A DNA stretch of 17,353 nucleotides from JBBTWV01 sp038062615 (GTDB taxonomy: Bacteria; Patescibacteriota; Gracilibacteria; UBA1369; UM-FILTER-53-11), in NCBI GenBank assembly GCA_038062615.1, contig JBBTWV010000084.1:1-17353 (forward strand), in the 5' to 3' direction. A program made the translations under genes and the position numbers. Positions 7,650 to 14,362 of this stretch are shown here, piece after piece. Numbering within the stretch: position 1 is the first letter of the stretch; each line of letters opens with the position of its first letter. The notes under the pieces are model-generated. The model saw only the letters and a list, made by a program, of their open reading frames with translations, was not told the DNA's origin and did not search any database.

Positions 7650-8135
7650 TTACTTGTTCTCTGCAAATGTATCACCGCGTTTTACGCCCTTTGTGGAGAT
7701 AAAGCCATCTTGGACTTCCAGCGCGTAGGTCGCCGGCTGTTTGGAAGGATATGAAGGGCACTGCGCCACCTTACAAGGTTGCATATGCTCCACCATGCTC
7801 ACGACTTCTTGTTTGCTGTTGAAATAAATAATGTCGAGCGGGATGAGCGTATTTTTCATCCAAAACTGGCGCGGCTGTTCATCTTCAAAAATAAAGAGCA
7901 TGCCCGCGTCATCTTCCAGCTGATTGCGTTCCATAAGGCCCTGCTCGCGTTCGCCTTCGCTGTCGGCTACTTCCACAACCAGCGGCACCTTTTCGGCACC
8001 CACGCTCAGCGTAATATTTTTGGTAGATAGCTTGCCGCTTTTGACCTTAGAGAAAAGCCCCGAAACCCAGTCAGTTGCAAAACAACCGGAGAGCAGAAGA
8101 ACTAAAGCGATGGTGATAAGAATTGTTTTCTTCAT
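7650..8135 (-). CDS. DUF192 family lipoprotein
   Basis: An exported protein of the DUF192 family, whose function is not established. Residues 2-17 form a signal peptide ending in a lipobox LSGC with Cys18, so it is probably lipid-anchored on the outer face of the membrane. The DUF192 core follows: EREQGLMERNQL, GMLFIFEDE, then FWMKNTLIPLDIIYF and a final strand YALEVQDGF. Two Cys in PCKVAQC (around 120) could form a disulphide. 161 aa is typical. It overlaps the queC stop by four bases and precedes the transketolase half by 11, so all three are probably cotranscribed, although no functional link is obvious. Confidence 0.88.
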   Translation of the reverse strand: MKKTILITIALVLLLSGCFATDWVSGLFSKVKSGKLSTKNITLSVGAEKVPLVVEVADSEGEREQGLMERNQLEDDAGMLFIFEDEQPRQFWMKNTLIPLDIIYFNSKQEVVSMVEHMQPCKVAQCPSYPSKQPATYALEVQDGFISTKGVKRGDTFAENK

Positions 8136-8767
8136 GACTTGCGCGGATTATAACTCAACGCTTCCTGCCTTTCAACGCATGCGCCGCATTTGCCACAGGG
8201 ATTTTTGAGGCCTTTATAGCAAGTCCAGGTTTCTTCAAAGGGGACTTTGAGCTTCTTGCCGATTTGGGCGATTTGGCCTTTGGTAAGGCGTAAAAATGGC
8301 GTGTATATGCCGATTTTTTGATAGTTGGCTACCCGCGCGGCGGCTTGCATCGTCTTGATGAATGCCGGGCGACAGTCAGGATAAATAGCATGATCCCCGG
8401 CGTGGACGGCCATAGCCACGCGATCAAACTTTTGGGAGACGGACTGCGCAATGGCGAGTGCCAAAAAAATCATATTGCGATTCGGCACCACGGTGGAGCG
8501 CATGGTTTTGGCTCTATAATGGCCCTCCGGAACTTTTATTGGGGATGTGAGTGAGGAGCCCTGCATAAGATTTTTTACCGCGGTAATATTTACAATCTGG
8601 TGCGAAACTTTTAATTTTTTGCAGATTTTCTGCGCGGCTAAAAGTTCTTTTTTATGACGCTGGCCATAATCAAAAGAAAGGCAGTGCACTTTATCTCCTT
8701 CCGCGTGCAGTTTGTAAAGCAGCGCGGTAGAATCCAGGCCTCCGGAATAAATAAGAATGGTCTTCAT
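8132..8767 (-). CDS. queC: 7-cyano-7-deazaguanine synthase
   Basis: Converts 7-carboxy-7-deazaguanine to preQ0 using ATP and ammonia, a step to queuosine in tRNA. N-type ATP pyrophosphatase: the SGGLDST loop at 8-14, FDYGQRH, the PNRN segment, HAGDHAIYPDCR, and four zinc Cys near the C-terminus (183, 191, 194, 197). 211 aa is near normal. First gene of queC-DUF192-tktC. A TATCAT (8780-8775) seven bases before the ATG could serve as a -10 for a leaderless message. Its start codon overlaps the 5' end of the opposite-strand BRO-N-like gene. Confidence 0.95.
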   Translation of the reverse strand: MKTILIYSGGLDSTALLYKLHAEGDKVHCLSFDYGQRHKKELLAAQKICKKLKVSHQIVNITAVKNLMQGSSLTSPIKVPEGHYRAKTMRSTVVPNRNMIFLALAIAQSVSQKFDRVAMAVHAGDHAIYPDCRPAFIKTMQAAARVANYQKIGIYTPFLRLTKGQIAQIGKKLKVPFEETWTCYKGLKNPCGKCGACVERQEALSYNPRKS

Positions 8768-9083
8768 GGCCCAGATGATACGGAAAATCGCACATAACCA
8801 AAAGTCCTATTTTGTGATTGTAGATCTCATTAATAAGCTTCGAGGAGAGGCTCGTGCGCGGCAATACTGGGGTGATTTTAAGCGCAACTTGAGGAGGAAG
8901 AATTTTCAGTTGTACGAAAAAATCGTACAACTGAAAATTGAAGCACCGGACGGCAAACTCTACTTAACCGATTGTGCGGATAAGCGCACTCTTTTTGCCA
9001 TAAGTGCGGAGGTGAAAAGCCCTAGAGAAAGGCTTAGCGGGCTCTTTGATTCTCCCAGGCAAGTACATGAAGTCGAGTGGTGA
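8757..9083 (+). CDS. BRO-N domain (phage antirepressor-like) small protein
   Basis: A lone plus-strand gene between queC and queE. It resembles the BRO-N domain of phage and virus antirepressors, a DNA-binding module: RKIAHNQKSYFVIVDLINKL, then ARQYWGDFKR, FQLYEKIVQLKIEAPDGK and YLTDCADKRTLFAI. The match weakens after residue 85; the usual helix following LFRI is diverged or lost, and at 108 aa there is no second domain. ATGs at 8757, 8766 and 8775 are all possible; the domain needs only the last. The 5' end overlaps queC and the 3' end overlaps queE by 50 bases. A perfect 17-bp inverted repeat lies in its coding sequence. It may be a domesticated or remnant phage gene. Confidence 0.75.
   Translation: MVFMAQMIRKIAHNQKSYFVIVDLINKLRGEARARQYWGDFKRNLRRKNFQLYEKIVQLKIEAPDGKLYLTDCADKRTLFAISAEVKSPRERLSGLFDSPRQVHEVEW
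8901..8939. repeat. Perfect 17-bp inverted repeat inside the BRO-N-like gene
   Basis: AATTTTCAGTTGTACGA (8901-8917) and its exact complement (8923-8939) flank a five-A loop. The arms encode the family-typical residues FQLYEKIVQLK. No T-run follows on either strand, so this is not an ordinary terminator. Confidence 0.9.
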
Positions 9084-9672
9084 AGCGGTATCCACGCAGC
9101 TGGCAATATTCCATAATAAGTGGCTGTTTTTCCAAAACCTCTTTGCGCGTCGCACCCTCTGGCATGAGAAAAATTTTATCTGTCGGCAGCTGATACTTCT
9201 TAATGAGTTCCTCCACTTCCTCAAAATCCCCTTCACGGCAGATCACAAATTTATAAACGCATTTTTCATTCATGGTTTTAAGCGCATACGGTGCATTACC
9301 GGAGTTGCTCGTTTTATACGAGACGGTAAATAAATCAACATCATCAAAGCACTTCACTTCCTGGCTCCCATTCGTTTCCACCTCAATATAATAACCAGGA
9401 AATTCCTTGCGGATAGCGCTCATAACCGGCTGCTGCAACATGGGTTCGCCGCCTGTAATTACGAGATGTTGGCACTCTGGATATTTACGAATTTCCGCAA
9501 AAACACGGCTTAAATCTGCCTCCACATTATCCAGAAGATCTGGATGCCACGTGTACTTAGTATCGCACCACGTGCACTTTAAATTGCAATTTCCAAATCG
9601 CACAAAAATAGCAGGCTTGCCCGCGTTAAGCCCCTCGCCCTGGATGGAATAAAAAATCTCGTTGAGAATCAT
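9034..9672 (-). CDS. queE: 7-carboxy-7-deazaguanine synthase (radical SAM)
   Basis: Radical SAM enzyme that converts 6-carboxytetrahydropterin to 7-carboxy-7-deazaguanine in queuosine synthesis. Visible: EIFYSIQGEG at the N-terminus, the iron-sulphur motif CNLKCTWC (Cys29, 33, 36), the ITGGEP SAM-binding segment, IEVETNGS, and a C-terminal TTRLHVLAW. 212 aa fits the family. Its start overlaps the queF stop by four bases (ATGA), so the two are coupled. The 3' end overlaps the convergent BRO-N-like gene by 50 bases. Confidence 0.95.
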   Translation of the reverse strand: MILNEIFYSIQGEGLNAGKPAIFVRFGNCNLKCTWCDTKYTWHPDLLDNVEADLSRVFAEIRKYPECQHLVITGGEPMLQQPVMSAIRKEFPGYYIEVETNGSQEVKCFDDVDLFTVSYKTSNSGNAPYALKTMNEKCVYKFVICREGDFEEVEELIKKYQLPTDKIFLMPEGATRKEVLEKQPLIMEYCQLRGYRFTTRLHVLAWENQRAR

Positions 9673-10097
9673 ACTTTAAACTCTTTGCGGCAGATGGTTT
9701 TTACATTTCCGCGCACATTCATAGCGACTTCAATGCGTACTTTTTTGGGTTTCACGGCCTTCAAAAAATCCGCAAAAATCACTTCGGTAATCGCCTCATG
9801 GAAAATCTTCACATCCCTAAAAGCGTTGATATAAAGCTTAAATGACTTGAGCTCCAAGCAAACTTTATTAGGAACATACTGAATTTCCACACGTCCAAAA
9901 TCCGGAAAATCAGAAAAAGGGCAGATGCAGGTGAGCTCAGGCGTAGAAATGGAAATCCAGTGCTCGCCGGGCGTGAGGGATTCAAAATCAAACGTAACGA
10001 GCGGCGCCGTTTTTTGCAGATGCGCTCGAAGTTTTTTGGTATCCGCCTGTTTATAATCCTGGCCCTCGTGGTAGAGGCCAGATTTTGGCTTAGACAT
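9669..10097 (-). CDS. queF: NADPH-dependent preQ0 reductase
   Basis: Reduces preQ0 to preQ1, the base inserted into tRNA. It is the short single-domain type (142 aa) related to GTP cyclohydrolase. The catalytic Cys59 and Asp66 lie in CPFSDFPDFG, seven apart as in known enzymes, and the motif ELKSFKLYINAFR precedes His100-Glu101 in the FHE segment. It starts 12 bases after the transketolase N-half stop and overlaps queE. A TATAGT (10109-10104) six bases before the ATG could be a -10 for a leaderless message, but no -35 is visible. Confidence 0.95.
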   Translation of the reverse strand: MSKPKSGLYHEGQDYKQADTKKLRAHLQKTAPLVTFDFESLTPGEHWISISTPELTCICPFSDFPDFGRVEIQYVPNKVCLELKSFKLYINAFRDVKIFHEAITEVIFADFLKAVKPKKVRIEVAMNVRGNVKTICRKEFKV

Positions 10098-10109
10098 GCG
10101 CCTACTATA

Positions 10110-10955
10110 CTACAATTCCTTTAACTCCTTCTCCAAAATGGGAATGGCCACCGCCATCTCCTCTTTAGAAAGCGCCACGCCATGGTAGTTGGCTTTGTGT
10201 TCGGCAAACGGTACACCCTTGCCTTTTACCGTCTCGCAAACAATCACCGTGGGCTTCATCTTCATTTTCCAGGCGCGGCGAACGGCATCGCGCAGTTCAT
10301 CAAAATTATGTCCGTCGGCCACATTAATCACATTCCAGCCAAACGCGGCAAATTTGGCACCGATTGGTTCTACCGGCTTAATGGCACGCACAAAATTGGT
10401 CTGCTGTAATTTGTTGCTATCTATAAAAACTGTGACGTTATCCAGCTTGTACTGTGTGGACGTCATGGCAGCCTCCCAAACTTGGCCCTCTTGCAATTCG
10501 CCGTCGCCCATGAGGACGTAAATGCGATTGGGTTTTTTGTCCATTTTAAGCGCTAGAGCAATGCCGTTTCCAAATGAGAGCCCCTGGCCAAGCGGCCCGG
10601 TAGTGGCCTCAATCCCCGGGATTTTATTTACGGGGTGGCCTTCCAGTAAGCTGTTGATCTGCCGCAAGTGATTGAGTTCTTCTTTTGGGAAAAAATCCAA
10701 GTGCGCAAGAACCGAATACAGCGCCGGACAGCCGTGCCCCTTGCTCAAAATAAAATAGTCGCGACCTTCCCACTGCGGTTTTTTAGCATCCACATGCATG
10801 ATTTTTTGGCCGTCAATATCGCCAAAATAAAGGAGAGTAATAATATCAATGCAAGAAAGCGAGGTGGTGGCATGGCCAGAATTGGCCTTGTGCACAGCCC
10901 ACAAGATGTCTATGCGGAACTGCGTAGCGAGTTTTTTGAGTTCAAGCGTATTCAT
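10110..10955 (-). CDS. Transketolase, N-terminal half (thiamine diphosphate domain)
   Basis: First subunit of a split transketolase. 281 aa from the ATG at 10955; a longer reading to 11021 with a GTG start was rejected because it runs through a palindrome. Residues: His28 in NSGHAT, the SKGHG motif (71-75), the TTGPLGQGLS loop at about 119-127, and the thiamine diphosphate motif GDGE (150-153) closed by Asn181 in IDSNK. It ends in a KGKGVPFAEH segment. Encoded between folK and queF on one strand. Its partner half is at 6682-7638, an unusual separation for subunits of one enzyme. Confidence 0.93.
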   Translation of the reverse strand: MNTLELKKLATQFRIDILWAVHKANSGHATTSLSCIDIITLLYFGDIDGQKIMHVDAKKPQWEGRDYFILSKGHGCPALYSVLAHLDFFPKEELNHLRQINSLLEGHPVNKIPGIEATTGPLGQGLSFGNGIALALKMDKKPNRIYVLMGDGELQEGQVWEAAMTSTQYKLDNVTVFIDSNKLQQTNFVRAIKPVEPIGAKFAAFGWNVINVADGHNFDELRDAVRRAWKMKMKPTVIVCETVKGKGVPFAEHKANYHGVALSKEEMAVAIPILEKELKEL

Positions 10956-11013
10956 AATGCTTATGCTCGACCTTCGCTCAGACTGGCCAAGCCAGATCTT
11001 CACTCGGTCTCGC

Positions 11014-11032
11014 GGCGGCACTGTGTGCCGCC
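11014..11032. repeat. GC-rich hairpin after folK
   Basis: GGCGGCA (11014-11020) and TGCCGCC (11026-11032) form a 7-bp stem with a CTGTG loop, touching the folK stop codon. No T-run follows on the minus strand, so it may be a weak terminator or an RNA-processing stem rather than a full terminator. A weaker imperfect palindrome (CTGGC-CAA-GCCAG) lies nearby at about 10982-10994. Confidence 0.5.
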
Positions 11033-11514
11033 TAATAATACAACCTTACTATAGACACATCCTTACACTCCTTCAACAACTGCGCATTGCTCTTTTTGAG
11101 GACGGGGTGCGTAAAAGCAGGCGCGATTTCCCAAAGTGGCTGGAGAACAAAAAGCCGATTTTGCATTTCTGGATGCGGAATAACGAGCTGTGGCGTATTG
11201 AGTATTTGGTTACCGTAGTAAAGAATATCAATGTCTATTGGGCGCGGTGCGTTTTTTTGATGTTCCGGCGCACGTCCCATTTGCTGTTCAATGGCCTGGC
11301 AAAGTTCAAAAAGTTGCTCCGGCGTATGCGTGGTTTCAATACTCAAACAGCAGTTCAAAAACCAAGGCTGATTACGGTCGCCCACGGGTTCCGTTTCATA
11401 GAGCGAAGAAACTTTTTTGGTTTCGCCAGCAACTTTTTGTAGCTCATTTACGGCCAAGTTAACTGCCGCAAAGCGATCACCAAGATTTGAACCGAGAGAT
11501 AAATAAGCAAGCAT
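11032..11514 (-). CDS. folK: 2-amino-4-hydroxy-6-hydroxymethyldihydropteridine pyrophosphokinase
   Basis: Transfers pyrophosphate from ATP to 6-hydroxymethyl-7,8-dihydropterin, the step before dihydropteroate synthase. Visible: YLSLGSNLGDR at the N-terminus, SSLYETEPVG, the QPWFLNCC strand, the family signature APRPIDIDILYYG, and IPHPEMQNRLFVLQPLWEIAP. 160 aa is full length. It follows the HNH gene by seven bases and leads into the transketolase N-half. A TATACT (11529-11524) in the HNH gene's last codons lies nine bases before the ATG and may give a nearly leaderless separate transcript. Confidence 0.95.
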   Translation of the reverse strand: MLAYLSLGSNLGDRFAAVNLAVNELQKVAGETKKVSSLYETEPVGDRNQPWFLNCCLSIETTHTPEQLFELCQAIEQQMGRAPEHQKNAPRPIDIDILYYGNQILNTPQLVIPHPEMQNRLFVLQPLWEIAPAFTHPVLKKSNAQLLKECKDVSIVRLYY

Positions 11515-11521
11515 GATAATG

Positions 11522-12487
11522 TCAGTATATGCTGTGTTCTTGAAATTTTCTGTCTATATTATGCGCTATAACGTGGTGCTCGTGGCAAAGCGGAGCAAGA
11601 TAGTGAGGGTTGTGGCTTTTCGAGAGGGAAAAACGCGTGGAGTGATGGATCTCCTCGGCGTCTTGTTTACATGCTGCAATGGCGCATTTTTTGCCATGCT
11701 CTTTTTTGAGGACTTCGCGAACACTCACCGGAATATAGCGTGATTGGACCTGCGGCAACTGCGAAGCGATTTTTTCTTTTTCTTGCGCAATTTCCATGTC
11801 ACGTTTTTCAAGAAATTCCTGAAGTAGCGCGTTGACGTCTATGCCTTTGGTTTGAAGCTCGAGGAGTTTTTTGTAAATTTCGGAAGAAAGTTTTAATTCG
11901 TCCGCGCTTGCTCCCAAACTCCCCCCTTCCGCGCCGGCAGTTGACGTTTCTGTTTTTGATGATGGATTCGTGTGCCCGGGCACAGATTGAGGAGCGCTTA
12001 ATGCTTCGGATAAGCCGTTTTGCATCTCTAAAATCGCCGTGGTATTTTCTGACTCCTCGACGGTTTCGGCACTCAATTTTGTTGCATTTTTTTCGTCGCG
12101 AATGAGGGTTTCGAGGGCGTTTTTTGGCAATGTCCTGACTTGCCCTGCCCAAAACTCTTGATTTTCTACCGTCACAACGGACGCAATGCGTGCTAATTTG
12201 TGGATACTCACCGCGCCGTTTTCCAGCATAGCTTTCAAAAGCGGTTTATCTCCGAATCGCTCCTCCAGATTAAGTACGCGGCGCACTTGCTCTTCGCTCA
12301 TCCCGGCTAGTTTTGCAGCAAAAACAAAAATCGAACTAAACCCCTTCTTGATGTGCAATTTCCTGCGTGCCACTTCCGGCAACAAACCGGCAAATTTTTG
12401 CCGCCACAAACGAGCGTGCTGGCCATACTCTTGGCAGAGGGTAAAAAGTTCGCGGTCAGTCATAGCGGTGGGCGTTTTTTGCATCAT
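11522..12487 (-). CDS. HNH endonuclease domain protein
   Basis: A 321-aa protein with an HNH-type zinc and nuclease module at its C-terminus: Cys268 and Cys273, His281-His282 (EIHH), then LCHEHH with Cys301, His304 and His305, ending in HNID. The first 130 residues are helical. Residues 150-200 are a Ser/Thr/Glu-rich linker, and 205-245 form a charged, possibly coiled-coil helix. This resembles HNH proteins that are common in reduced bacterial genomes and whose role is unproved; defence, mobile-element or housekeeping functions are all possible. Start ATG 12487 (a second ATG follows immediately). It has its own promoter with a palindrome at the start point, and is followed closely by folK. 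Confidence 0.85.
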   Translation of the reverse strand: MMQKTPTAMTDRELFTLCQEYGQHARLWRQKFAGLLPEVARRKLHIKKGFSSIFVFAAKLAGMSEEQVRRVLNLEERFGDKPLLKAMLENGAVSIHKLARIASVVTVENQEFWAGQVRTLPKNALETLIRDEKNATKLSAETVEESENTTAILEMQNGLSEALSAPQSVPGHTNPSSKTETSTAGAEGGSLGASADELKLSSEIYKKLLELQTKGIDVNALLQEFLEKRDMEIAQEKEKIASQLPQVQSRYIPVSVREVLKKEHGKKCAIAACKQDAEEIHHSTRFSLSKSHNPHYLAPLCHEHHVIAHNIDRKFQEHSIY

Positions 12488-12500
12488 GGGCTGGCTGGTT

Positions 12501-12520
12501 ATATGAGTATATGCTCATAT
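12501..12520. promoter_or_regulatory. Palindrome at the HNH gene start point (candidate operator)
   Basis: ATATGAG (12501-12507) and CTCATAT (12514-12520) are exact inverted arms around TATATG, so 18 of 20 positions pair. It overlaps the end of the -10 box and the predicted start point, where a dimeric repressor could block transcription. The centre also offers a second -10 (TATACT, 12511-12506). Confidence 0.5.
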
Positions 12521-12546
12521 TATAAATAGGCGCACTATAAAAGCAA
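12519..12546 (-). promoter_or_regulatory. Sigma70-type promoter of the HNH gene
   Basis: On the minus strand TTGCTT (12546-12541), a 16-base spacer and a perfect TATAAT (12524-12519). Start near 12512, about 25 bases before the ATG at 12487. The leader contains no clear Shine-Dalgarno sequence. Confidence 0.65.
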
Positions 12547-12577
12547 TAATTGAGCATCCATTGCACTGGAAATTAGC

Positions 12578-12606
12578 AAAAACTATGCCGAAATAAACTT
12601 CGCATA
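12578..12606 (-). terminator. Likely terminator of the Cys/His protein gene
   Basis: On the minus strand TATGCGAA and TTCGGCATA form a stem with one bulged G around GTTTAT, followed by G and five T (12582-12578). It lies 37 bases after the stop at 12643 and just before the HNH promoter. Confidence 0.5.
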
Positions 12607-12642
12607 ACATGGGCGGGGGGCGTCCAAATAAATTATTTTGAA

Positions 12643-13041
12643 TCAACCGAAGAATTTTCTCTTTAAATACCATCCTACTGCCCCCAATGTTCCACCTCCA
12701 ATAACTATGCTCCCTGCTGTTGTATCTTCTTTTTTGCTTTCTGCTTTAACGGGTGGCTGGTTCTTGTATTCAGGCGCTGGCACGGTGTACCCAGTTCCGC
12801 CTTCTCCATAACGACTGTGAATGGGTTCTTCGGGTTGTGGTAGTGCTTTTGCTTTATGGCAATGATATTCGCCGTATGCTAGTCCCCAATTTGGACAATT
12901 GGTTTTGCACGTATGACATCCAGAAGAGTTGGTTCTCCCGGGGTGAGCAAGCGCCACAGAAGAAAGGAGCAGCAATGCGATAAATGCCAGTGTTATTTTT
13001 ATGTTGATCAACCTGTGAATAGGAGGATAATTAGCCAGCAT
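12643..13041 (-). CDS. Secreted or membrane-anchored Cys/His-motif protein
   Basis: A 132-aa protein. Residues 14-32 form a signal peptide with a good cleavage site (SVALA before HPGRT). The mature start holds a dense motif, GRTNSSGCHTC then NCPNWGL then GEYHCH, with Cys42, His43, Cys45, Cys49, His60, Cys61 and His62. This is a recurring Cys/His module near the start of small exported bacterial proteins, probably metal-binding; its function is unknown to me. A Pro/Lys/Glu-rich linker follows, and a C-terminal hydrophobic helix (about 110-126, Gly-rich) with a KRKFFG end may anchor it in the membrane. It is divergent from the 13052 gene with ten bases between starts. Confidence 0.75.
   Translation of the reverse strand: MLANYPPIHRLINIKITLAFIALLLLSSVALAHPGRTNSSGCHTCKTNCPNWGLAYGEYHCHKAKALPQPEEPIHSRYGEGGTGYTVPAPEYKNQPPVKAESKKEDTTAGSIVIGGGTLGAVGWYLKRKFFG
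13004..13031 (+). promoter_or_regulatory. Promoter of the 13052 gene
   Basis: TTGATC (13004-13009), a 16-base spacer and GATAAT (13026-13031). Start near 13038, about 14 bases before the ATG at 13052. It lies inside the first codons of the divergent gene, so the two genes may interfere with each other's transcription. Confidence 0.5.
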
Positions 13042-13051
13042 TAGAACAATT

Positions 13052-13456
13052 ATGATTAAGAATAGATTAGTTTTGTCGTCGATGGGCGTCCTTGTAATTC
13101 TTTTGATAACTGGAAGTTTATGTACATACTACCTATATATTCTCCCAAAACAGAATGAAGAGAAGATTGCTTTTGAAAAACAGAAGTATGAGGATGAGAA
13201 AAATAATGAGTATGTTAATGGTATTGCGAGGCAAGCTTGCTTGAATGAAGCCGACAGAATGTTAATAAAAAGTGTCCGAATTATATGCAGAAGTGACCCA
13301 TTATTGAATGGAGGTGATGAGACAATCTGCGATAGGGGTGGAATTGAAGAAGTAACAACATTTGTGAATGCCTCCAATCATACCAACATTAAAAATGCTC
13401 TAGCAGCAAAAGAAGAGGAGAAGACAGCGTGTCTTAAGAGATACCCAGCAAATTAA
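13052..13456 (+). CDS. Small membrane-anchored protein, 134 aa
   Basis: Not recognised. Residues 8-30 form a single N-terminal membrane helix (VLSSMGVLVILLITGSLCTYYLY), followed by a charged Lys/Glu stretch at 34-52, probably a coiled coil, and an outer domain with four Cys (about 64, 80, 93 and 126) that could pair in disulphides. The N-terminus looks like an uncleaved signal-anchor. Base composition is visibly AT-richer than the metabolic genes. The stop overlaps the start of the next small ORF (TAATG), suggesting a two-gene unit on the plus strand within a minus-strand region. Confidence 0.7.
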   Translation: MIKNRLVLSSMGVLVILLITGSLCTYYLYILPKQNEEKIAFEKQKYEDEKNNEYVNGIARQACLNEADRMLIKSVRIICRSDPLLNGGDETICDRGGIEEVTTFVNASNHTNIKNALAAKEEEKTACLKRYPAN

Positions 13457-13617
13457 TGAAGGTAGCCCAGAAAAGCAGGATAACTTTTGGGATTATTTCT
13501 CTCGCCCTAATAGTTTCCGTATTAAATTCGGGTACCTGCCAGACCGTAGTGAGTATGTTGCTTTCATTTTTCCAATGGATAAACAAGATCCCCATTTTTA
13601 GTTGTAACTTTATATAG
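13456..13617 (+). CDS. Possible 53-aa membrane protein
   Basis: ATG at 13456 overlaps the preceding stop as TAATG, the typical reinitiation arrangement. The 53 residues hold two hydrophobic segments (about 10-22 and 31-48) joined by a short polar turn, and two Cys. It ends inside the 3' part of the convergent 13564-14325 gene, overlapping it by 54 bases. The length is short and no homolog comes to mind, so it could be chance; the coupling and two-helix pattern are the only support. Confidence 0.4.
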   Translation: MKVAQKSRITFGIISLALIVSVLNSGTCQTVVSMLLSFFQWINKIPIFSCNFI

Positions 13618-14325
13618 CGAATCGAAGTAGCTTTCATTAAGTGCATGGATAGCCCTTATGTCCTCCAGTATCTTTCGCTTCCATTTTCTGGATATATCTT
13701 CATAGGCAATTTTGTAAAAAACTTGGAGTTTTGTAACGAACTCTTTATCCTGGGATGCTGACAATGTATCGAACAGAGCTAGTCTATCTATATCTCTGTC
13801 TGTGTATCTGAATTTATGGACATGGCGTCCGCGCACCATTTTGTAGTGACCAAAGAAGTTAGCTACTAATAGCCTTAGCTTATCTATGGTTTCACTCACT
13901 TGAGTCCCAATCCGCGGTGATTTTTTATAAAGTTTTTCAACAACATTTAAATATGACTCCAGTCTTAGCCTAAAAATATAGAGCTCCTGCAAATAATTCT
14001 CAATATGGTATTTGAGGTAGTCATATTGAGACACTTTCTTTTTAAAAGGAAAAACATTTAGGTACACAATGAAGTTTTGTATTGCCCTATAAGAAGTGAC
14101 TATTTCCGAGAATGATCTGAATAATTTTGCGGCGAATAATTCTGCATAATTTAACTCTCTTGGCCCCAGAGAACGCGGCCCATCCCTATCGAGTAAGACA
14201 TTACTGTAAATTTGCTTAAGAATGAGCTCTTTATCATCTTTTTTCTTTGTTCTCGTAATTTGTGTTTTTGCAAGATCCAATATTAGCTGAGCGTAGCGGT
14301 TTGTTTTCCCACTGAAGAAATCCAT
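13564..14325 (-). CDS. Helical protein of unknown function, possible HEPN-like motif
   Basis: A 253-aa, almost wholly alpha-helical, basic protein with many Tyr, Phe and Lys residues. No signal peptide or membrane helix. I do not recognise it with confidence. A conserved-looking segment at 161-182 reads YKMVRGRHVHKFRYTDRDID; Arg165 followed four residues later by His170 fits the Rx4-6H pattern of HEPN ribonucleases, which also sit at the end of a helix bundle. This is a motif-level suggestion, not a family call. It lies 37 bases after the CYTH stop on the same strand and may be cotranscribed with queD-CYTH. AT-richer than its neighbours. Confidence 0.65.
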   Translation of the reverse strand: MDFFSGKTNRYAQLILDLAKTQITRTKKKDDKELILKQIYSNVLLDRDGPRSLGPRELNYAELFAAKLFRSFSEIVTSYRAIQNFIVYLNVFPFKKKVSQYDYLKYHIENYLQELYIFRLRLESYLNVVEKLYKKSPRIGTQVSETIDKLRLLVANFFGHYKMVRGRHVHKFRYTDRDIDRLALFDTLSASQDKEFVTKLQVFYKIAYEDISRKWKRKILEDIRAIHALNESYFDSLYKVTTKNGDLVYPLEK

Positions 14326-14362
14326 ATAGTGATAAAAATGAAAATCGCACCTTCGGAGTTAC

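Noticed and set aside
9015..9047. AGCCC/GGGCT stem around the queE stop as a bidirectional terminator
   Set aside because: Only five GC-rich pairs around a 16-base loop with short T-runs; too weak to list as a feature.
10956..11021. GTG-started extension of the transketolase N-half
   Set aside because: The added residues come from a hairpin and spacer after folK, and the family starts near the ATG at 10955.
10849..11442. 197-aa plus-strand ORF across folK and the transketolase N-half
   Set aside because: It is antisense to two confident enzymes and has no recognisable domain.
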